This document shows, one piece after another, positions 9,154 to 18,838 of a DNA stretch of 64,000 nt. Origin of the DNA: Mucilaginibacter lacusdianchii (GTDB lineage Bacteria > Bacteroidota > Bacteroidia > Sphingobacteriales > Sphingobacteriaceae); NCBI RefSeq assembly GCF_009770985.1, contig NZ_WSRW01000003.1, positions 124,001-188,000 on the forward strand, read 5' to 3'. The translations under genes and the position numbers were made by a program. Every line of letters starts with the position of its first letter. Positions within the stretch are counted from its first letter, which is position 1. The notes under the pieces are model-generated. The model did not search any database. It was not told the DNA's origin and saw nothing but the letters and a program-made list of their open reading frames with translations.

Positions 9154-10986
9154 GTGAAAATATCTGTCAATAAACTTTTTTCTGCTGTGGCCAGTGTCAT
9201 GCTGCTGACTGGCGGTTTATCTGCCTCGGCACAAACCAGGCATACCTTTTCTTTGGGCGATGCTGACTTTTTGTTAGACGGTAAGCCGATGCAAATGATA
9301 TCGGGCGAAATGCATTGCGCACGTGTGCCCCGCGAGTACTGGCGTGACCGCATGAAAATGGCCAAAGCGATGGGCCTGAATACTATAGGAACTTATGTGT
9401 TTTGGAACGCCCACGAAGCAGTAAAAGGTCAATTTGATTTCACCGGAAACAATGATATTGCCGCCTTTGTGAAAATGGCGCAGGAAGAAGGCTTATGGGT
9501 AGTATTGCGCCCAAGCCCCTATGCCTGTGCCGAGTGGGAGTTTGGTGGCTATCCTTGGTGGTTGCTTAAAGACAGTACTTTAAAAGTAAGAAGTACCGAC
9601 CCTAAGTTTTTGGCTGCCTATACCAACTACATCAATCATTTAGCCAAGCAGCTGGTGCCTTTGCAGGTAACGCATGGTGGCAATATACTGATGGTGCAGA
9701 TTGAGAATGAATACGGGTCGTACAGCGATGATAAAAATTACCTGGATATTAATCGCAAAATTTTCCGTGATGCCGGTTTTGATGGCGTTTTATTCACTTG
9801 TGATGGGGCCGACCAAATGCCTAAAGGTTATCTACCCGGCTACCTGCCTACGGTAAACGGCCTGGAAGATCCGGTTAAAGTAAAGGAATTGATTAACAAA
9901 TATCATGGCGGCAAAGGTCCATACTATGTTGCCGAATGGTATCCCGGCTGGTTTGACAATTGGGGGGGCAGGCATGCCGCTGTTCCGGCTGATCAGGCTG
10001 CGCAAACGTTGGACAAAATTTTGTCTGCCGGCATTTCTATCAATATGTATATGTTTCATGGCGGTACCACCCGTGGTTTTATGAACGGGGCCAACATGAA
10101 TGCAAAAGACCCGTATGCCCCCCAGGTATCCAGTTACGATTATGATGCGCCGCTGGATGAAGCCGGTAATGCTACCGAAAAGTATTACAAGTTTCGCGAA
10201 ATTATAATCAAGCATTTGCCCACTGGTCAAAAGCTGCCCAATGTGCCGGCCAAAAAGCCAACCATGGCTATCAGTAACATTAAGTTGAGTGCTTCTGCCG
10301 ACGTGTTCAACAACTTACCTAAGCCAACGGTATCTGTTAAACCTTTATCCTTTGAGGATTTAGACCAAGCTTACGGTTTTGTGTTATACCGCACACAGGT
10401 TAAAAGCAACGGCTTATTAAAGCTTAAAGACCTGAGGGACTATGCCATTGTATACGTGAATGGTAAGCAGATAACTACGCTAGACAGGCGCTTAAAGCAA
10501 GATTCGGTGTTGTTGACGGATGTTCCGGCTAATGCTACACTCGATATTTTGGTTGAAAATAACGGCCGTATTAACTACGGTCCATACCTGGCCGATAATC
10601 GCCATGGTATCACGCAGAGCGTAACCTTAAACAATAGCGAATTGCTGAACTGGAAAATGTACCGCCTGCCGTTCAATAGCCTTGCTAGAAATACTTATCA
10701 GGCTAAGCCGTTTACCAATGCTCATCCCGGTTTATATAAAGGCTCGTTTACCTTGAACAAGGTAGCCGATACTTATTTGGATATGCGCCAGTTTGGTAAA
10801 GGCTTTGTGTTTTTGAATGGGCATAACCTAGGCAAGTACTGGCAAATTGGTCCGCAGCAAACCTTGTATGTGCCTGCCGGCTGGCTTAAAAAAGGCCAAA
10901 ACGAGGTTGTAGTTTTTGATGAGCTGAAAACCGGCCATCGGAATTTGCAGGCTTTAGACCATTCCATATTAGACCAAAAAATGTAA
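9154..10986 (+). CDS. Secreted beta-galactosidase, GH35
   Basis: Retaining exo-beta-galactosidase, 610 residues, with a Sec signal ending near SASAQ (23-27). The GH35 barrel shows GEMHCARVPREYWRDR (51-66), acid/base E186 in QIENEYG and likely nucleophile E261 in YVAEWYPGW. Two C-terminal jelly-roll domains (about 380-610) end with FVFLNGHNLGKYWQIGPQQTLYVP, as in the bacterial and animal GH35 group. The start codon is GTG at 9154, giving MKISVNKLF and a clean signal; no ATG upstream gives a better start and the previous stop is only 10 bp away. GH35 enzymes often prefer beta-1,3-linked galactose, which would fit Lewis-a antennae, but the linkage is not provable here. Confidence 0.92.
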   Translation: MKISVNKLFSAVASVMLLTGGLSASAQTRHTFSLGDADFLLDGKPMQMISGEMHCARVPREYWRDRMKMAKAMGLNTIGTYVFWNAHEAVKGQFDFTGNNDIAAFVKMAQEEGLWVVLRPSPYACAEWEFGGYPWWLLKDSTLKVRSTDPKFLAAYTNYINHLAKQLVPLQVTHGGNILMVQIENEYGSYSDDKNYLDINRKIFRDAGFDGVLFTCDGADQMPKGYLPGYLPTVNGLEDPVKVKELINKYHGGKGPYYVAEWYPGWFDNWGGRHAAVPADQAAQTLDKILSAGISINMYMFHGGTTRGFMNGANMNAKDPYAPQVSSYDYDAPLDEAGNATEKYYKFREIIIKHLPTGQKLPNVPAKKPTMAISNIKLSASADVFNNLPKPTVSVKPLSFEDLDQAYGFVLYRTQVKSNGLLKLKDLRDYAIVYVNGKQITTLDRRLKQDSVLLTDVPANATLDILVENNGRINYGPYLADNRHGITQSVTLNNSELLNWKMYRLPFNSLARNTYQAKPFTNAHPGLYKGSFTLNKVADTYLDMRQFGKGFVFLNGHNLGKYWQIGPQQTLYVPAGWLKKGQNEVVVFDELKTGHRNLQALDHSILDQKM

Positions 10987-11014
10987 ATTAATTACAGGCG
11001 ATTAAATCCTCATC

Positions 11015-13321
11015 ATGAAAAATATTTTAAGCCGTAAAATAGCGCTGGTTGCCGCAATGTTTGCATTAGCAGGGGCTGTTAAAGTAGCTGCGCAGGATGT
11101 GTCAACACGGTTTCCACTGGTGCCTTATCCGCAAAAACTAACTACTAGTACCGGGCTGTTCGTTATCAATGCGCAAACGGTTATCACAACTCCAGCCGGT
11201 AGATACCGCCAGGAAGCCGATTTGCTAAACGAATTGCTGCACAATAAGCTAACGGTTAAAACAGGTGGTGCGGCATCGGCTAAAAATGTTATTCAATTTA
11301 TTGAAGATGCTACGATTACGGCAGATGAAGGTTATCGCTTACAAATTACACCACAAAAAATTGTAGTAAAGGCTAAAACCGGCGCAGGCATGTTTCGTGC
11401 GGTTGAAACCATACGCCAGTTGTTACCGGCAGATATTGAAAATAAGCAGCAAACGTTACCCAGTCAATTATCATTACAGGCACTTAATATTGAAGATGCA
11501 CCGGTATATGCCTGGCGGGGAATGCACTTGGACGTGTCCCGGCATTTTTTTTCGATAGCTTACCTTAAAAAGTTTATTGACCTGCTGGCGTTGTATAAGT
11601 TTAATAAATTTCACTTGCACCTTACAGACGATCAGGGCTGGCGCATAGAAATAAAAAAATATCCAAAACTTACTGAGGAAGGCGCATGGCGCACCTTTAA
11701 TAACCAGGATTCGGTGTGTATGAAAAAGTCTGTGGATAATCCCGATTTTGTAATCGATACTAAGCACATCATTCACAAAAATGGCAAAACCCTTTACGGC
11801 GGTTTTTACACACAAGCGCAAATGAAGGATGTGGTAGCCTATGCCACCGCCCGTCACATTGATATCATCCCCGAAATTGATATGCCCGGCCACATGATGG
11901 CGGCTATCAATTCGTATCCATTTTTAACTTGCAATGGCGAAAACTCATGGGGCAAACTGTTTACCAAACCTATTTGCCCCTGCAACGAAACCACTTTTGA
12001 ATTTGCACAGAATGTTTTTGACGAGATTATGGCCATATTCCCGTCTAAGTACATCCATATAGGTGGCGATGAGGTAGACCGTACCGATTGGGGAAAATCA
12101 GAAGTGTGTAAAGCTTTTATGCAAAAAGAAGGCATTAAAGATTTGGCCGGTTTGCAAAGCTACTTCATCAATCGTATGGAAAAATACTTCAACTCCAAAG
12201 GGCGCAAGCTTATTGGATGGGATGAGGTTTTGGAAGGCGGTATCAGTCCAACCGCGTTGGTGATGTACTGGCGGGTATGGGTGCCTAAAGCACCGGTTGA
12301 GGCTGCAAAAAACGGCAACCAGGTCATTATGTCGCCGGGTAACCCGCTGTATTTTGATACGCCTCCTGACCGCAATTCTGTCGATAACGTTTATCATTTC
12401 AATCCGATACCAAAGGGACTTACTGACAAAGAGGCCAAAGGCATTATCGGCGCACAAGCCAACTTATGGACTGAGTACATTCCTTCTGAAAACCGCGCCG
12501 ATTATATGTACATGCCCCGCATGACGGCGCTGGCCGAAAATCTGTGGTCGCGCGATCATAATTACGACTCATACCAGGTGCGTTTGAATTCGCAATACGA
12601 GCGTTTAGGGAACTTGAATGTAAACTACCGTTTGCCCGATTTTGACGGGTTAGTAGAGCAAAGTGTGTTTATTGATAAAACGGTACTTGATTTGAAAAAG
12701 CCATTGCCTAATACGACTATACATTACACTACCGATGGCAGTGTGCCTACTATTAAATCTCCAGAGCTGACTGCGCCGCTTACTATTTCAAAAACAAGTT
12801 ATATCCGTTTAGCTGCGTTTAAAGCGAATGGTATTGCCGGCGATTTGTATAATCTGCATTATACCCAGCAAGCACTGGCTGAGCCTACTGCAAAAGCAGA
12901 TGTGAAAAATGGCTTATTGTGCAGTTATTATCCCGGCGAGTACAAAAGTTCAACACTGATGGCTAGCGCACAACCGAAAGAAAGCTTTGTTGTAGATAGC
13001 TTAAATGTACCTAAAGCAGTAACTGCGCCAAGCTTTGGTTTACGATATCAGGGTTATTTTAATGTGCCGCAGGATGGTATTTACAGTTTTTACTTAACCT
13101 GCGATGATGGCGGCATACTTAAAGTAGCCGGCCATACTACGGTAGACAATGATGGCTGGCATGCACCTATCGAAAAAAGCGGCCAAGTGGCTCTTAAAAA
13201 AGGGTTGCAACCGGTTGAACTGAGTTTTGTAGAAGGTGGCGGCGGTTACACGCTGAAGCTAAAATACAGCGTAAACGGTTCTCCGCTGCAAACTGTACCG
13301 GCCAACTGGTTAAAACATTAA
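11015..13321 (+). CDS. Secreted beta-N-acetylhexosaminidase, GH20 with C-terminal PA14 domain
   Basis: Exo-beta-N-acetylhexosaminidase, 768 residues. Order of parts: signal (1-26), GH20b alpha/beta domain (about 32-160), catalytic barrel from AWRGMHLDVSRHF (166-179) with the substrate-assisted pair D352-E353 in HIGGDEV, a chitobiase-type Ig domain (about 545-620), and a PA14 lectin-like domain (about 630-768). A short cysteine-rich insertion (CNGEN...CPCNE, about 306-325) is conserved in many Bacteroidota GH20s. It follows GH35 by 28 bp and precedes the second GH29 by 4 bp. It would remove terminal GlcNAc or GalNAc once galactose has gone. PA14 suggests glycan anchoring. Confidence 0.93.
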   Translation: MKNILSRKIALVAAMFALAGAVKVAAQDVSTRFPLVPYPQKLTTSTGLFVINAQTVITTPAGRYRQEADLLNELLHNKLTVKTGGAASAKNVIQFIEDATITADEGYRLQITPQKIVVKAKTGAGMFRAVETIRQLLPADIENKQQTLPSQLSLQALNIEDAPVYAWRGMHLDVSRHFFSIAYLKKFIDLLALYKFNKFHLHLTDDQGWRIEIKKYPKLTEEGAWRTFNNQDSVCMKKSVDNPDFVIDTKHIIHKNGKTLYGGFYTQAQMKDVVAYATARHIDIIPEIDMPGHMMAAINSYPFLTCNGENSWGKLFTKPICPCNETTFEFAQNVFDEIMAIFPSKYIHIGGDEVDRTDWGKSEVCKAFMQKEGIKDLAGLQSYFINRMEKYFNSKGRKLIGWDEVLEGGISPTALVMYWRVWVPKAPVEAAKNGNQVIMSPGNPLYFDTPPDRNSVDNVYHFNPIPKGLTDKEAKGIIGAQANLWTEYIPSENRADYMYMPRMTALAENLWSRDHNYDSYQVRLNSQYERLGNLNVNYRLPDFDGLVEQSVFIDKTVLDLKKPLPNTTIHYTTDGSVPTIKSPELTAPLTISKTSYIRLAAFKANGIAGDLYNLHYTQQALAEPTAKADVKNGLLCSYYPGEYKSSTLMASAQPKESFVVDSLNVPKAVTAPSFGLRYQGYFNVPQDGIYSFYLTCDDGGILKVAGHTTVDNDGWHAPIEKSGQVALKKGLQPVELSFVEGGGGYTLKLKYSVNGSPLQTVPANWLKH

Positions 13322-13325
13322 GCTA

Positions 13326-15446
13326 ATGAAAAAGTGGGTTGTAATGGCTGCACTGGCAGCTAAATGGATAACAGGTTACGGGCAAAGTACCCCTGCACCT
13401 TATGGTGCATTACCATCGCAATCGCAGCTTAACTGGCACGAAATGGAGATGTATTGCATCATCCATTTTGGGGTAGATACTTATACTAACAAGGAATGGG
13501 GATACGGCGACGAAGACCCGAAGCTGGTTAATCCGGCAAAGTTTGATGCTATTCAAATTGTGGGTGCTGCTAAAGCCGGCGGTTTTAAAGGGGTGGTTGT
13601 GGTAGCCAAACACCACGATGGGTTATGTTTATGGCCAACCCAAACCACTGAGCATAACATCAGCAAAAGTAATTGGCGCAAAGGCAAAGGCGATATAGTG
13701 AAAGAGTATCAGTTGGCCTGCGAAAAGCTGCGTATGCAGCTGGGTTTATACTGTTCGCCTTGGGACCGTAACAGTGCTTATTATGGTCAAGCCAAATATG
13801 TAGACATTTACCGTAGCCAGCTTAAAGAATTATACACCCGCTACGGCAAGCTGTTTATATCATGGCATGATGGGGCCAATGGCGGCGACGGATTTTACGG
13901 CGGTACCCGCGAAGTGCGTAAAATAGACAGAACTACTTATTACGGTTGGCCGCAAACCTGGGCCATCACCCGCAAATTACAACCCGATGCTGCGCTTTTT
14001 GGCGATGTTGGGCCCGATGTGCGTTGGGTAGGTAACGAAGAAGGCCATGCCGGGGAAACCTGCTGGGCGACTTACGATCCGCAAGCGCCAGATGCAGGCA
14101 AAAAGCCAGCTAACGGTTATACTAAATATGAGTTAGGAATAGAAGGAACCCGGCATGGCAAGCACTGGATGCCTGCCGAATGTGATGTTTCCTTACGGCC
14201 GGGCTGGTTTTATCATGCCAGCCAAAACAGTCAGGTAAAATCACCTTATGAACTGTTGGATTTGTACTATAAAAGTGTAGGGCGAGGAGCAGGCTTGGAT
14301 TTGGGTTTATCGCCTAATCAGCAAGGTTTGTTAGATACTGAAGACGTTCAATCGTTGCAGCAATTTGGCCGGTTGCTTAAACAAACTTTTGCTGTGAACC
14401 TGGCTGCCGGTGCAAAGGTTGAGGCTAGTAATGTACGCGGAAATAACAGTAGCAAATTTGGTCCGCAGTATTTGCTGGATGCCGGGCGCTACAGCTATTG
14501 GGCAACCGACGACGATGTGAAAACGCCAGAGTTGATATTTAACTTAAAAGGAATCAGAACTTTTAATGTCATCCGCCTGCGCGAAAATATTAAGCTGGGC
14601 CAGCGTATTGAAAATTTTGCGGTAGACGTTTATTACAATGGCGAATGGAAGCAGATTGCCGCAGCTACCAGCATTGGCGCTAACCGCCTCATCAGGTTGC
14701 CGCGAAACGTTACGGCTGCTAAAGTGCGCCTGCGTATCACCGGTTCGCCGGTGTGTATAGCCTTAAGCGATTTTGGTTTGTATAAAGAGCCTGCACATTT
14801 AACAGCACCGGTTATTAGCCGTAGCCGTGAAGGGGCGATAATTATTACTACCTCAGCGCCCGTTTCGGCCATTCATTATACACTTAACGGTAGCGAGCCT
14901 ACATTGCAGTCGCCTGTTTATACATCATCTTTCCAAATGCCTGATGGTGGCACGGTTAAGGCCATAGCGGTAGATGGAACACAGCAAAGTGAACTTGCTA
15001 CGGCTACTTTAGGCTTAAGCAAAGCAGCATGGCATATATTATCTACAGAACAATTAACCACTGGTAGAAGGCCGGAGAATGCAATAGATGAAACCAATTC
15101 ATTATGGAGCACCTTGCAGGCCGATACCACTAAAGGCTTTGCACCAGCTCAGCTGAGCATTGATTTAGGGAAGGCCGAAAACATAAGCGCTTTTACCTAT
15201 TTGCCGCGGCAAGATAAATCAGTAGCCGGATTAGTAGACCGTTATGCGTTCTTGGTAAGCACCAACGGTAAAGAATGGCAACAGGTAGCCACCGGAGAAT
15301 TTTCAAATATCAAGGCTAACCCAATTGAACAAACTGTTGCATTGCAACAGCCGGTTACGGCGCGTTATATTCAGTTTAAGGCCTTGCATGTAATTGCGGG
15401 CAATGGGGCAACTGCGGCTGAAATTGGCCTCATCACGAAAAAATAA
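13326..15446 (+). CDS. Secreted alpha-L-fucosidase, GH29 (subfamily B-like) with chitobiase-type Ig and CBM32-like domains
   Basis: A 706-residue GH29 protein with a short signal (about 1-20, ending GYGQ). The barrel has WHEMEMYCIIHFGVDTY (37-53), VVVAKHHDGLCLWP (91-104) and SWHDGANGG (179-187), giving nucleophile D182. WxDGANG is the pattern of B-type GH29 enzymes, which act on alpha-1,3/1,4-fucose of branched Lewis structures. Beyond residue 350 come a discoidin-like sandwich, a chitobiase-type Ig segment (ALSDFGLYKEP...NGSEPTLQSP) and a second F5/8-type C module at the C-terminus. Paired with the A-type GH29 at 1405, it suggests a substrate with more than one fucose linkage. The linkage assignment is inference from subfamily patterns. 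Confidence 0.88.
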   Translation: MKKWVVMAALAAKWITGYGQSTPAPYGALPSQSQLNWHEMEMYCIIHFGVDTYTNKEWGYGDEDPKLVNPAKFDAIQIVGAAKAGGFKGVVVVAKHHDGLCLWPTQTTEHNISKSNWRKGKGDIVKEYQLACEKLRMQLGLYCSPWDRNSAYYGQAKYVDIYRSQLKELYTRYGKLFISWHDGANGGDGFYGGTREVRKIDRTTYYGWPQTWAITRKLQPDAALFGDVGPDVRWVGNEEGHAGETCWATYDPQAPDAGKKPANGYTKYELGIEGTRHGKHWMPAECDVSLRPGWFYHASQNSQVKSPYELLDLYYKSVGRGAGLDLGLSPNQQGLLDTEDVQSLQQFGRLLKQTFAVNLAAGAKVEASNVRGNNSSKFGPQYLLDAGRYSYWATDDDVKTPELIFNLKGIRTFNVIRLRENIKLGQRIENFAVDVYYNGEWKQIAAATSIGANRLIRLPRNVTAAKVRLRITGSPVCIALSDFGLYKEPAHLTAPVISRSREGAIIITTSAPVSAIHYTLNGSEPTLQSPVYTSSFQMPDGGTVKAIAVDGTQQSELATATLGLSKAAWHILSTEQLTTGRRPENAIDETNSLWSTLQADTTKGFAPAQLSIDLGKAENISAFTYLPRQDKSVAGLVDRYAFLVSTNGKEWQQVATGEFSNIKANPIEQTVALQQPVTARYIQFKALHVIAGNGATAAEIGLITKK

Positions 15447-15461
15447 TTGAAATCGAAATAA

Positions 15462-16583
15462 ATGAAATTCACACATCAACGCACAAGCGGGTTTCTAAAA
15501 GGTAGTTTAAGTCTGCTGTTATTATTGGCAGGTAGTGCTGCATCTGCCCAGCAGAATTTTAAAGGGCTTGATCTGTTGTTTACCACGCCTAAAAATTATG
15601 TTGTAAAACATACCGATGCTGCATTGTCTATGGATGGTAACTTAAACGAACTGGCTTGGCAAAGTGCACCGTGGACGACAGATTTTGTTGACATTGAAGG
15701 CACCAAAAGGCCGCTGCCTGAATTTAAAACACAGGTGAAAATGCTGTGGAATGATTCGACGCTATTTATAGCCGCAAAGCTACAGGAGCCGCAAATATGG
15801 GCTACGCAAATGCACCACGATGATATTATTTTTAAAGATAACGACTTTGAAATTTTTATTGATCCGGATAATAATACTCACCAATACTATGAGATAGAGA
15901 TTAACGCTATTAATAAAATATTCGACCTGTATTTACCCAAGCCTTACCGTAATGGTGGCGATGCCCTGATTGGATGGGATGTTAGAGGCTTAAAAAGTGG
16001 CGTACAAATTCAAGGCACACTGAACAACCCGGCTGATAAAGACGAAGGCTGGACGGCGGAAATGGCTATTCCGTTAAAAGAGGTTCGTATGGGATTCCCC
16101 GTTGCCGTGCCAGAAGAGGGCTCTACCTGGCGTATTAATTTCTCGAGGGTAGAATGGCATACCAAGGTTGAGGACAACAAAAACGTTAAGCTGAAAGGTA
16201 CCAACGGACGCGATTTGCCGGAAGAAAATTGGGTATGGTCGCCGCAAGGGGTAATTAACATGCACTATCCTGAGCGTTGGGGATATCTGCAGTTTACACG
16301 TAAACAGGACGTCACATTTAGCTTGCCTTATGCCGAGCAGCAAAGACAATGGCTTTGGCTGGTATATTACCGGCAAAAAGAATATTTGCAGAAGAATAAG
16401 CGTTATGCCACTAGCTTAGTCCAATTAGGTATAAATGCTGCGCCGGTAATTGGTAATCAAAAAAATACTTTGACGCTCGAAGCTACGAGCCAGCAGTTTA
16501 AAGCCAGTATTAGCGTAGCTGGTCAGCCAGCTATCAGTATTAATGATGAAGGATTAGTTGAAAATCAAAAATTGAAACCATGA
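15462..16583 (+). CDS. Secreted CBM9-like carbohydrate-binding (DOMON-superfamily) protein
   Basis: A 373-residue secreted protein (signal ends ASAQQ, about residue 30) with no recognisable catalytic motif. The core (about 45-270) matches the family-9-like binding domain: LSMDGNLNELAWQSAPW near the start, LWNDSTLFIAAKLQEP, then DNDFEIFIDPDNNTHQYYEIEIN, and GWTAEMAIPLKEV. The C-terminal 80 residues have no family I recognise. The gene overlaps the next by ATGA (16580-16583), indicating translational coupling with the GHL10-like protein. Such proteins are common in Bacteroidota glycan loci; a sugar-binding helper is likely, with an enzymatic role not excluded. Confidence 0.8.
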   Translation: MKFTHQRTSGFLKGSLSLLLLLAGSAASAQQNFKGLDLLFTTPKNYVVKHTDAALSMDGNLNELAWQSAPWTTDFVDIEGTKRPLPEFKTQVKMLWNDSTLFIAAKLQEPQIWATQMHHDDIIFKDNDFEIFIDPDNNTHQYYEIEINAINKIFDLYLPKPYRNGGDALIGWDVRGLKSGVQIQGTLNNPADKDEGWTAEMAIPLKEVRMGFPVAVPEEGSTWRINFSRVEWHTKVEDNKNVKLKGTNGRDLPEENWVWSPQGVINMHYPERWGYLQFTRKQDVTFSLPYAEQQRQWLWLVYYRQKEYLQKNKRYATSLVQLGINAAPVIGNQKNTLTLEATSQQFKASISVAGQPAISINDEGLVENQKLKP

Positions 16584-17674
16584 CCAGCAGAAGAAGTTTT
16601 GTAGCCACCAGTTTACTAGGTGTAGCTGCAGCCGCCCAACCTTTTAAAGGCATAAGTAAAGATATCTCCCTGGCGAAAAAGAAAGCGCCTAAGCACTGGA
16701 TATGGACTAATCCCGACGTAAAAGATACAGAAGAACAACTGGCTACGCGCTACAAGCAATACTATGAAGCGGGTGTGCGTGGCGTATTCTTTGAAGCCGA
16801 CAGCGAGAAGCATTTTCGTGCGGCAAAGGCCCAAAAGCTGGAAGCGCACCGCTGGATGTGGACCATGAACCGTGGCGAGAAAACATTACTCAGTTCACAT
16901 CCTGAATGGTATGCTATTAACCACAAAGGTGAATCATGTGCCGATAAGCCGCCATATGTAGATTACTACCGCTGGCTTTGCCCATCCAAACCCGAAGTGC
17001 TACAGTACTTAAAAGATCAGGTAAGCAGCATCCTGCAAAAAGATTATGTAGATGGCATTCACCTGGATTATATCCGTTTTTGCGATGTAATACTGCCCGT
17101 GAATTTGTGGGATAAATACGGCATAGACCAAACGCGTGAACTGCCCGAATATGATTATTGCTACTGCGATGTTTGCCGCAGCAAATTTAAGGCATGGCGC
17201 GGCACCGATATTAATGATATTCAATACCCACAGGCCAGTCTTTCATGGCGGTTGTTTAGATACAATGCCGTTAATAACATTGTAAACAACCTGGCTTTGG
17301 TGGCAAACAGCTACAAAAAGCCTATTACGGCTGCCGTATTCCCAACACCCGAAATTGCCCGCCGCAATGTACGGCAAGATTGGACCAACTGGAACCTGAA
17401 CGGCATTTGCCCGATGATCTATCATGGATTTTATAAAGAGAAAGTAGAGTGGATAGGCGATGCCGTAACCGAAGGCGTACACTTTTTGAATGGGCGATTC
17501 CCATTATATGCAGGCCTGTACTTGCCGGATTTTAAAAATAATGAAGAATTGCACAAAGGCATCGTCTTGGCGCTTCAGCATGGGGCCGCAGGCGTATCTC
17601 TGTTTGGTAATCCGCCGCAGGATATTTTGGATACTTTAAAATCGGCAACGGCAAGCAGCCAAAATACCATATGA
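16580..17674 (+). CDS. Exported GHL10-like putative glycoside hydrolase (TIM barrel)
   Basis: A 364-residue protein resembling the GHL10 family of putative glycosidases. The N-terminus (MTSRRSFVATSLLGVAAA) has RRSF and a hydrophobic stretch, suggesting Tat export. Barrel motifs include GVRGVFFEADSE (about 53-64), KDYVDGIHLDYIRFCD (about 153-168), the latter typical of GHL10, and NLNGICPMIYHGFY late in the barrel. CYCDVCRSKF (about 194-203) may bind a metal. No characterised close relative is known to me, so substrate and even hydrolase activity are unproven. ATGA overlaps couple it to the CBM9-like gene before and the sialidase-fold gene after. Confidence 0.65.
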   Translation: MTSRRSFVATSLLGVAAAAQPFKGISKDISLAKKKAPKHWIWTNPDVKDTEEQLATRYKQYYEAGVRGVFFEADSEKHFRAAKAQKLEAHRWMWTMNRGEKTLLSSHPEWYAINHKGESCADKPPYVDYYRWLCPSKPEVLQYLKDQVSSILQKDYVDGIHLDYIRFCDVILPVNLWDKYGIDQTRELPEYDYCYCDVCRSKFKAWRGTDINDIQYPQASLSWRLFRYNAVNNIVNNLALVANSYKKPITAAVFPTPEIARRNVRQDWTNWNLNGICPMIYHGFYKEKVEWIGDAVTEGVHFLNGRFPLYAGLYLPDFKNNEELHKGIVLALQHGAAGVSLFGNPPQDILDTLKSATASSQNTI

Positions 17675-18816
17675 GTAAAAAGTACTGGTTAAGTTGGTTC
17701 TTATTTATGTTGGCTGCCATGCAGGTACATGCACAAAAATCTGTCATTACTAACAGCTACACTACCGAGCAAGGCTTACCGCATTTACAAATAGAGCGCA
17801 GCATGATATTTACGCCGGACGATACCTGGTTGTATTCGCATCACGCTTCTATCATTAGCTTTAAAGGTAAACTGATTGCCTTGTGGTCAAACGGTATCAA
17901 GGATGAAGATTCACCTGGGCAGCGTGTAGTGTATGCAGTATCTAAAGATTTTAAACATTGGTCGGCACCGGCTGTATTGGCTGTTCCGTCTAAAACCAAC
18001 GATACCTTGAACGTGCTCACCGCAGCAGGCATGTATCAGCATAACGGTACTTTGGTAGCTTATTACGGCGAGTATACCGTACATCGTACCCAAACTAAAT
18101 TGTGGGCGAAAACCAGTACCGACGGCGAGCACTGGAGTGCCCCCATCAACATGCAGGTGCCTTTAATCCCTAACCACGGGCCGCAGCAATTGAACAGCGG
18201 CAGACTATTAATCAGCGGTAACTTTTCATTCCCTTACACGGATGATCCCACTGGTTTGTCGGGGTGGAAGATGAACAGCTTTTACAGCGCCGATTTATAT
18301 ACGCAGGATAACCCGTCTGCTTTTTACGCTCCGGCCGAAAAGAATGGTTTTCCGCCATTATGCGAAGGCTCGTTCTTTCAAACCAAAGACAACGTGATAC
18401 ACATGTTGCTTCGCGTTACGGGTAAAGGCTGGAAAGGCAAATTGTGGTTAACCGAAAGTAAGGATAATGCCGCAAGCTGGTCAAAACCGGTTGAAACTAC
18501 CTTTAGCGATAACGACAGCAAGTTTCATTTTGGTCACTTGCCCGATGGTCGCGTATATTACGTAGGTATACCTGATACGTTGCATCATTACGACCGCAAT
18601 CCTTTAGTGCTAAGTGTTTCTAATGATGGTAAGCAGTTCAATCATGATTACGTTATCAGTGATGAAATCTACAAGCTTAAAAAAGAAGGATTATGGAAAG
18701 GCGGGCAGTATGGCTATCCGCACACTATAATAAAAGACGGATATATGTATATAATTATATCCCGTCAAAAAGAATCAATAGAAGTTTTACGTTTTAAACT
18801 TAACCAGCTTCATTAA
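17671..18816 (+). CDS. Secreted sialidase-fold (BNR/Asp-box) protein, specificity unknown
   Basis: A 381-residue secreted protein (signal ends VHAQ, about residue 22) with the repeats of a six-bladed beta-propeller. Asp-box-like segments are KTSTDGEHWSAP, TESKDNAASWSKP and SVSNDGKQF. RSMIF (about 43-47) may hold the first active-site arginine, but the arginine triad of true sialidases cannot be established by eye. Automated annotation would call this an exo-alpha-sialidase. No nanA, nanE, sialic acid transporter or O-acetylesterase gene is present in the window, so another acidic or neutral sugar is equally plausible. It overlaps the GHL10-like gene by ATGA. A weak hairpin (AACCAG/CTGGTT, 18802-18823) spans its stop codon. 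Confidence 0.7.
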   Translation: MSKKYWLSWFLFMLAAMQVHAQKSVITNSYTTEQGLPHLQIERSMIFTPDDTWLYSHHASIISFKGKLIALWSNGIKDEDSPGQRVVYAVSKDFKHWSAPAVLAVPSKTNDTLNVLTAAGMYQHNGTLVAYYGEYTVHRTQTKLWAKTSTDGEHWSAPINMQVPLIPNHGPQQLNSGRLLISGNFSFPYTDDPTGLSGWKMNSFYSADLYTQDNPSAFYAPAEKNGFPPLCEGSFFQTKDNVIHMLLRVTGKGWKGKLWLTESKDNAASWSKPVETTFSDNDSKFHFGHLPDGRVYYVGIPDTLHHYDRNPLVLSVSNDGKQFNHDYVISDEIYKLKKEGLWKGGQYGYPHTIIKDGYMYIIISRQKESIEVLRFKLNQLH

Positions 18817-18838
18817 ACTGGTTGTTCATTTTATAAAT

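Noticed and set aside
18802..18823. Hairpin over the sialidase-fold stop codon as a terminator
   Set aside because: Six-base-pair stem, no T-run and only 16 bp before the GH92 start; more likely neutral.
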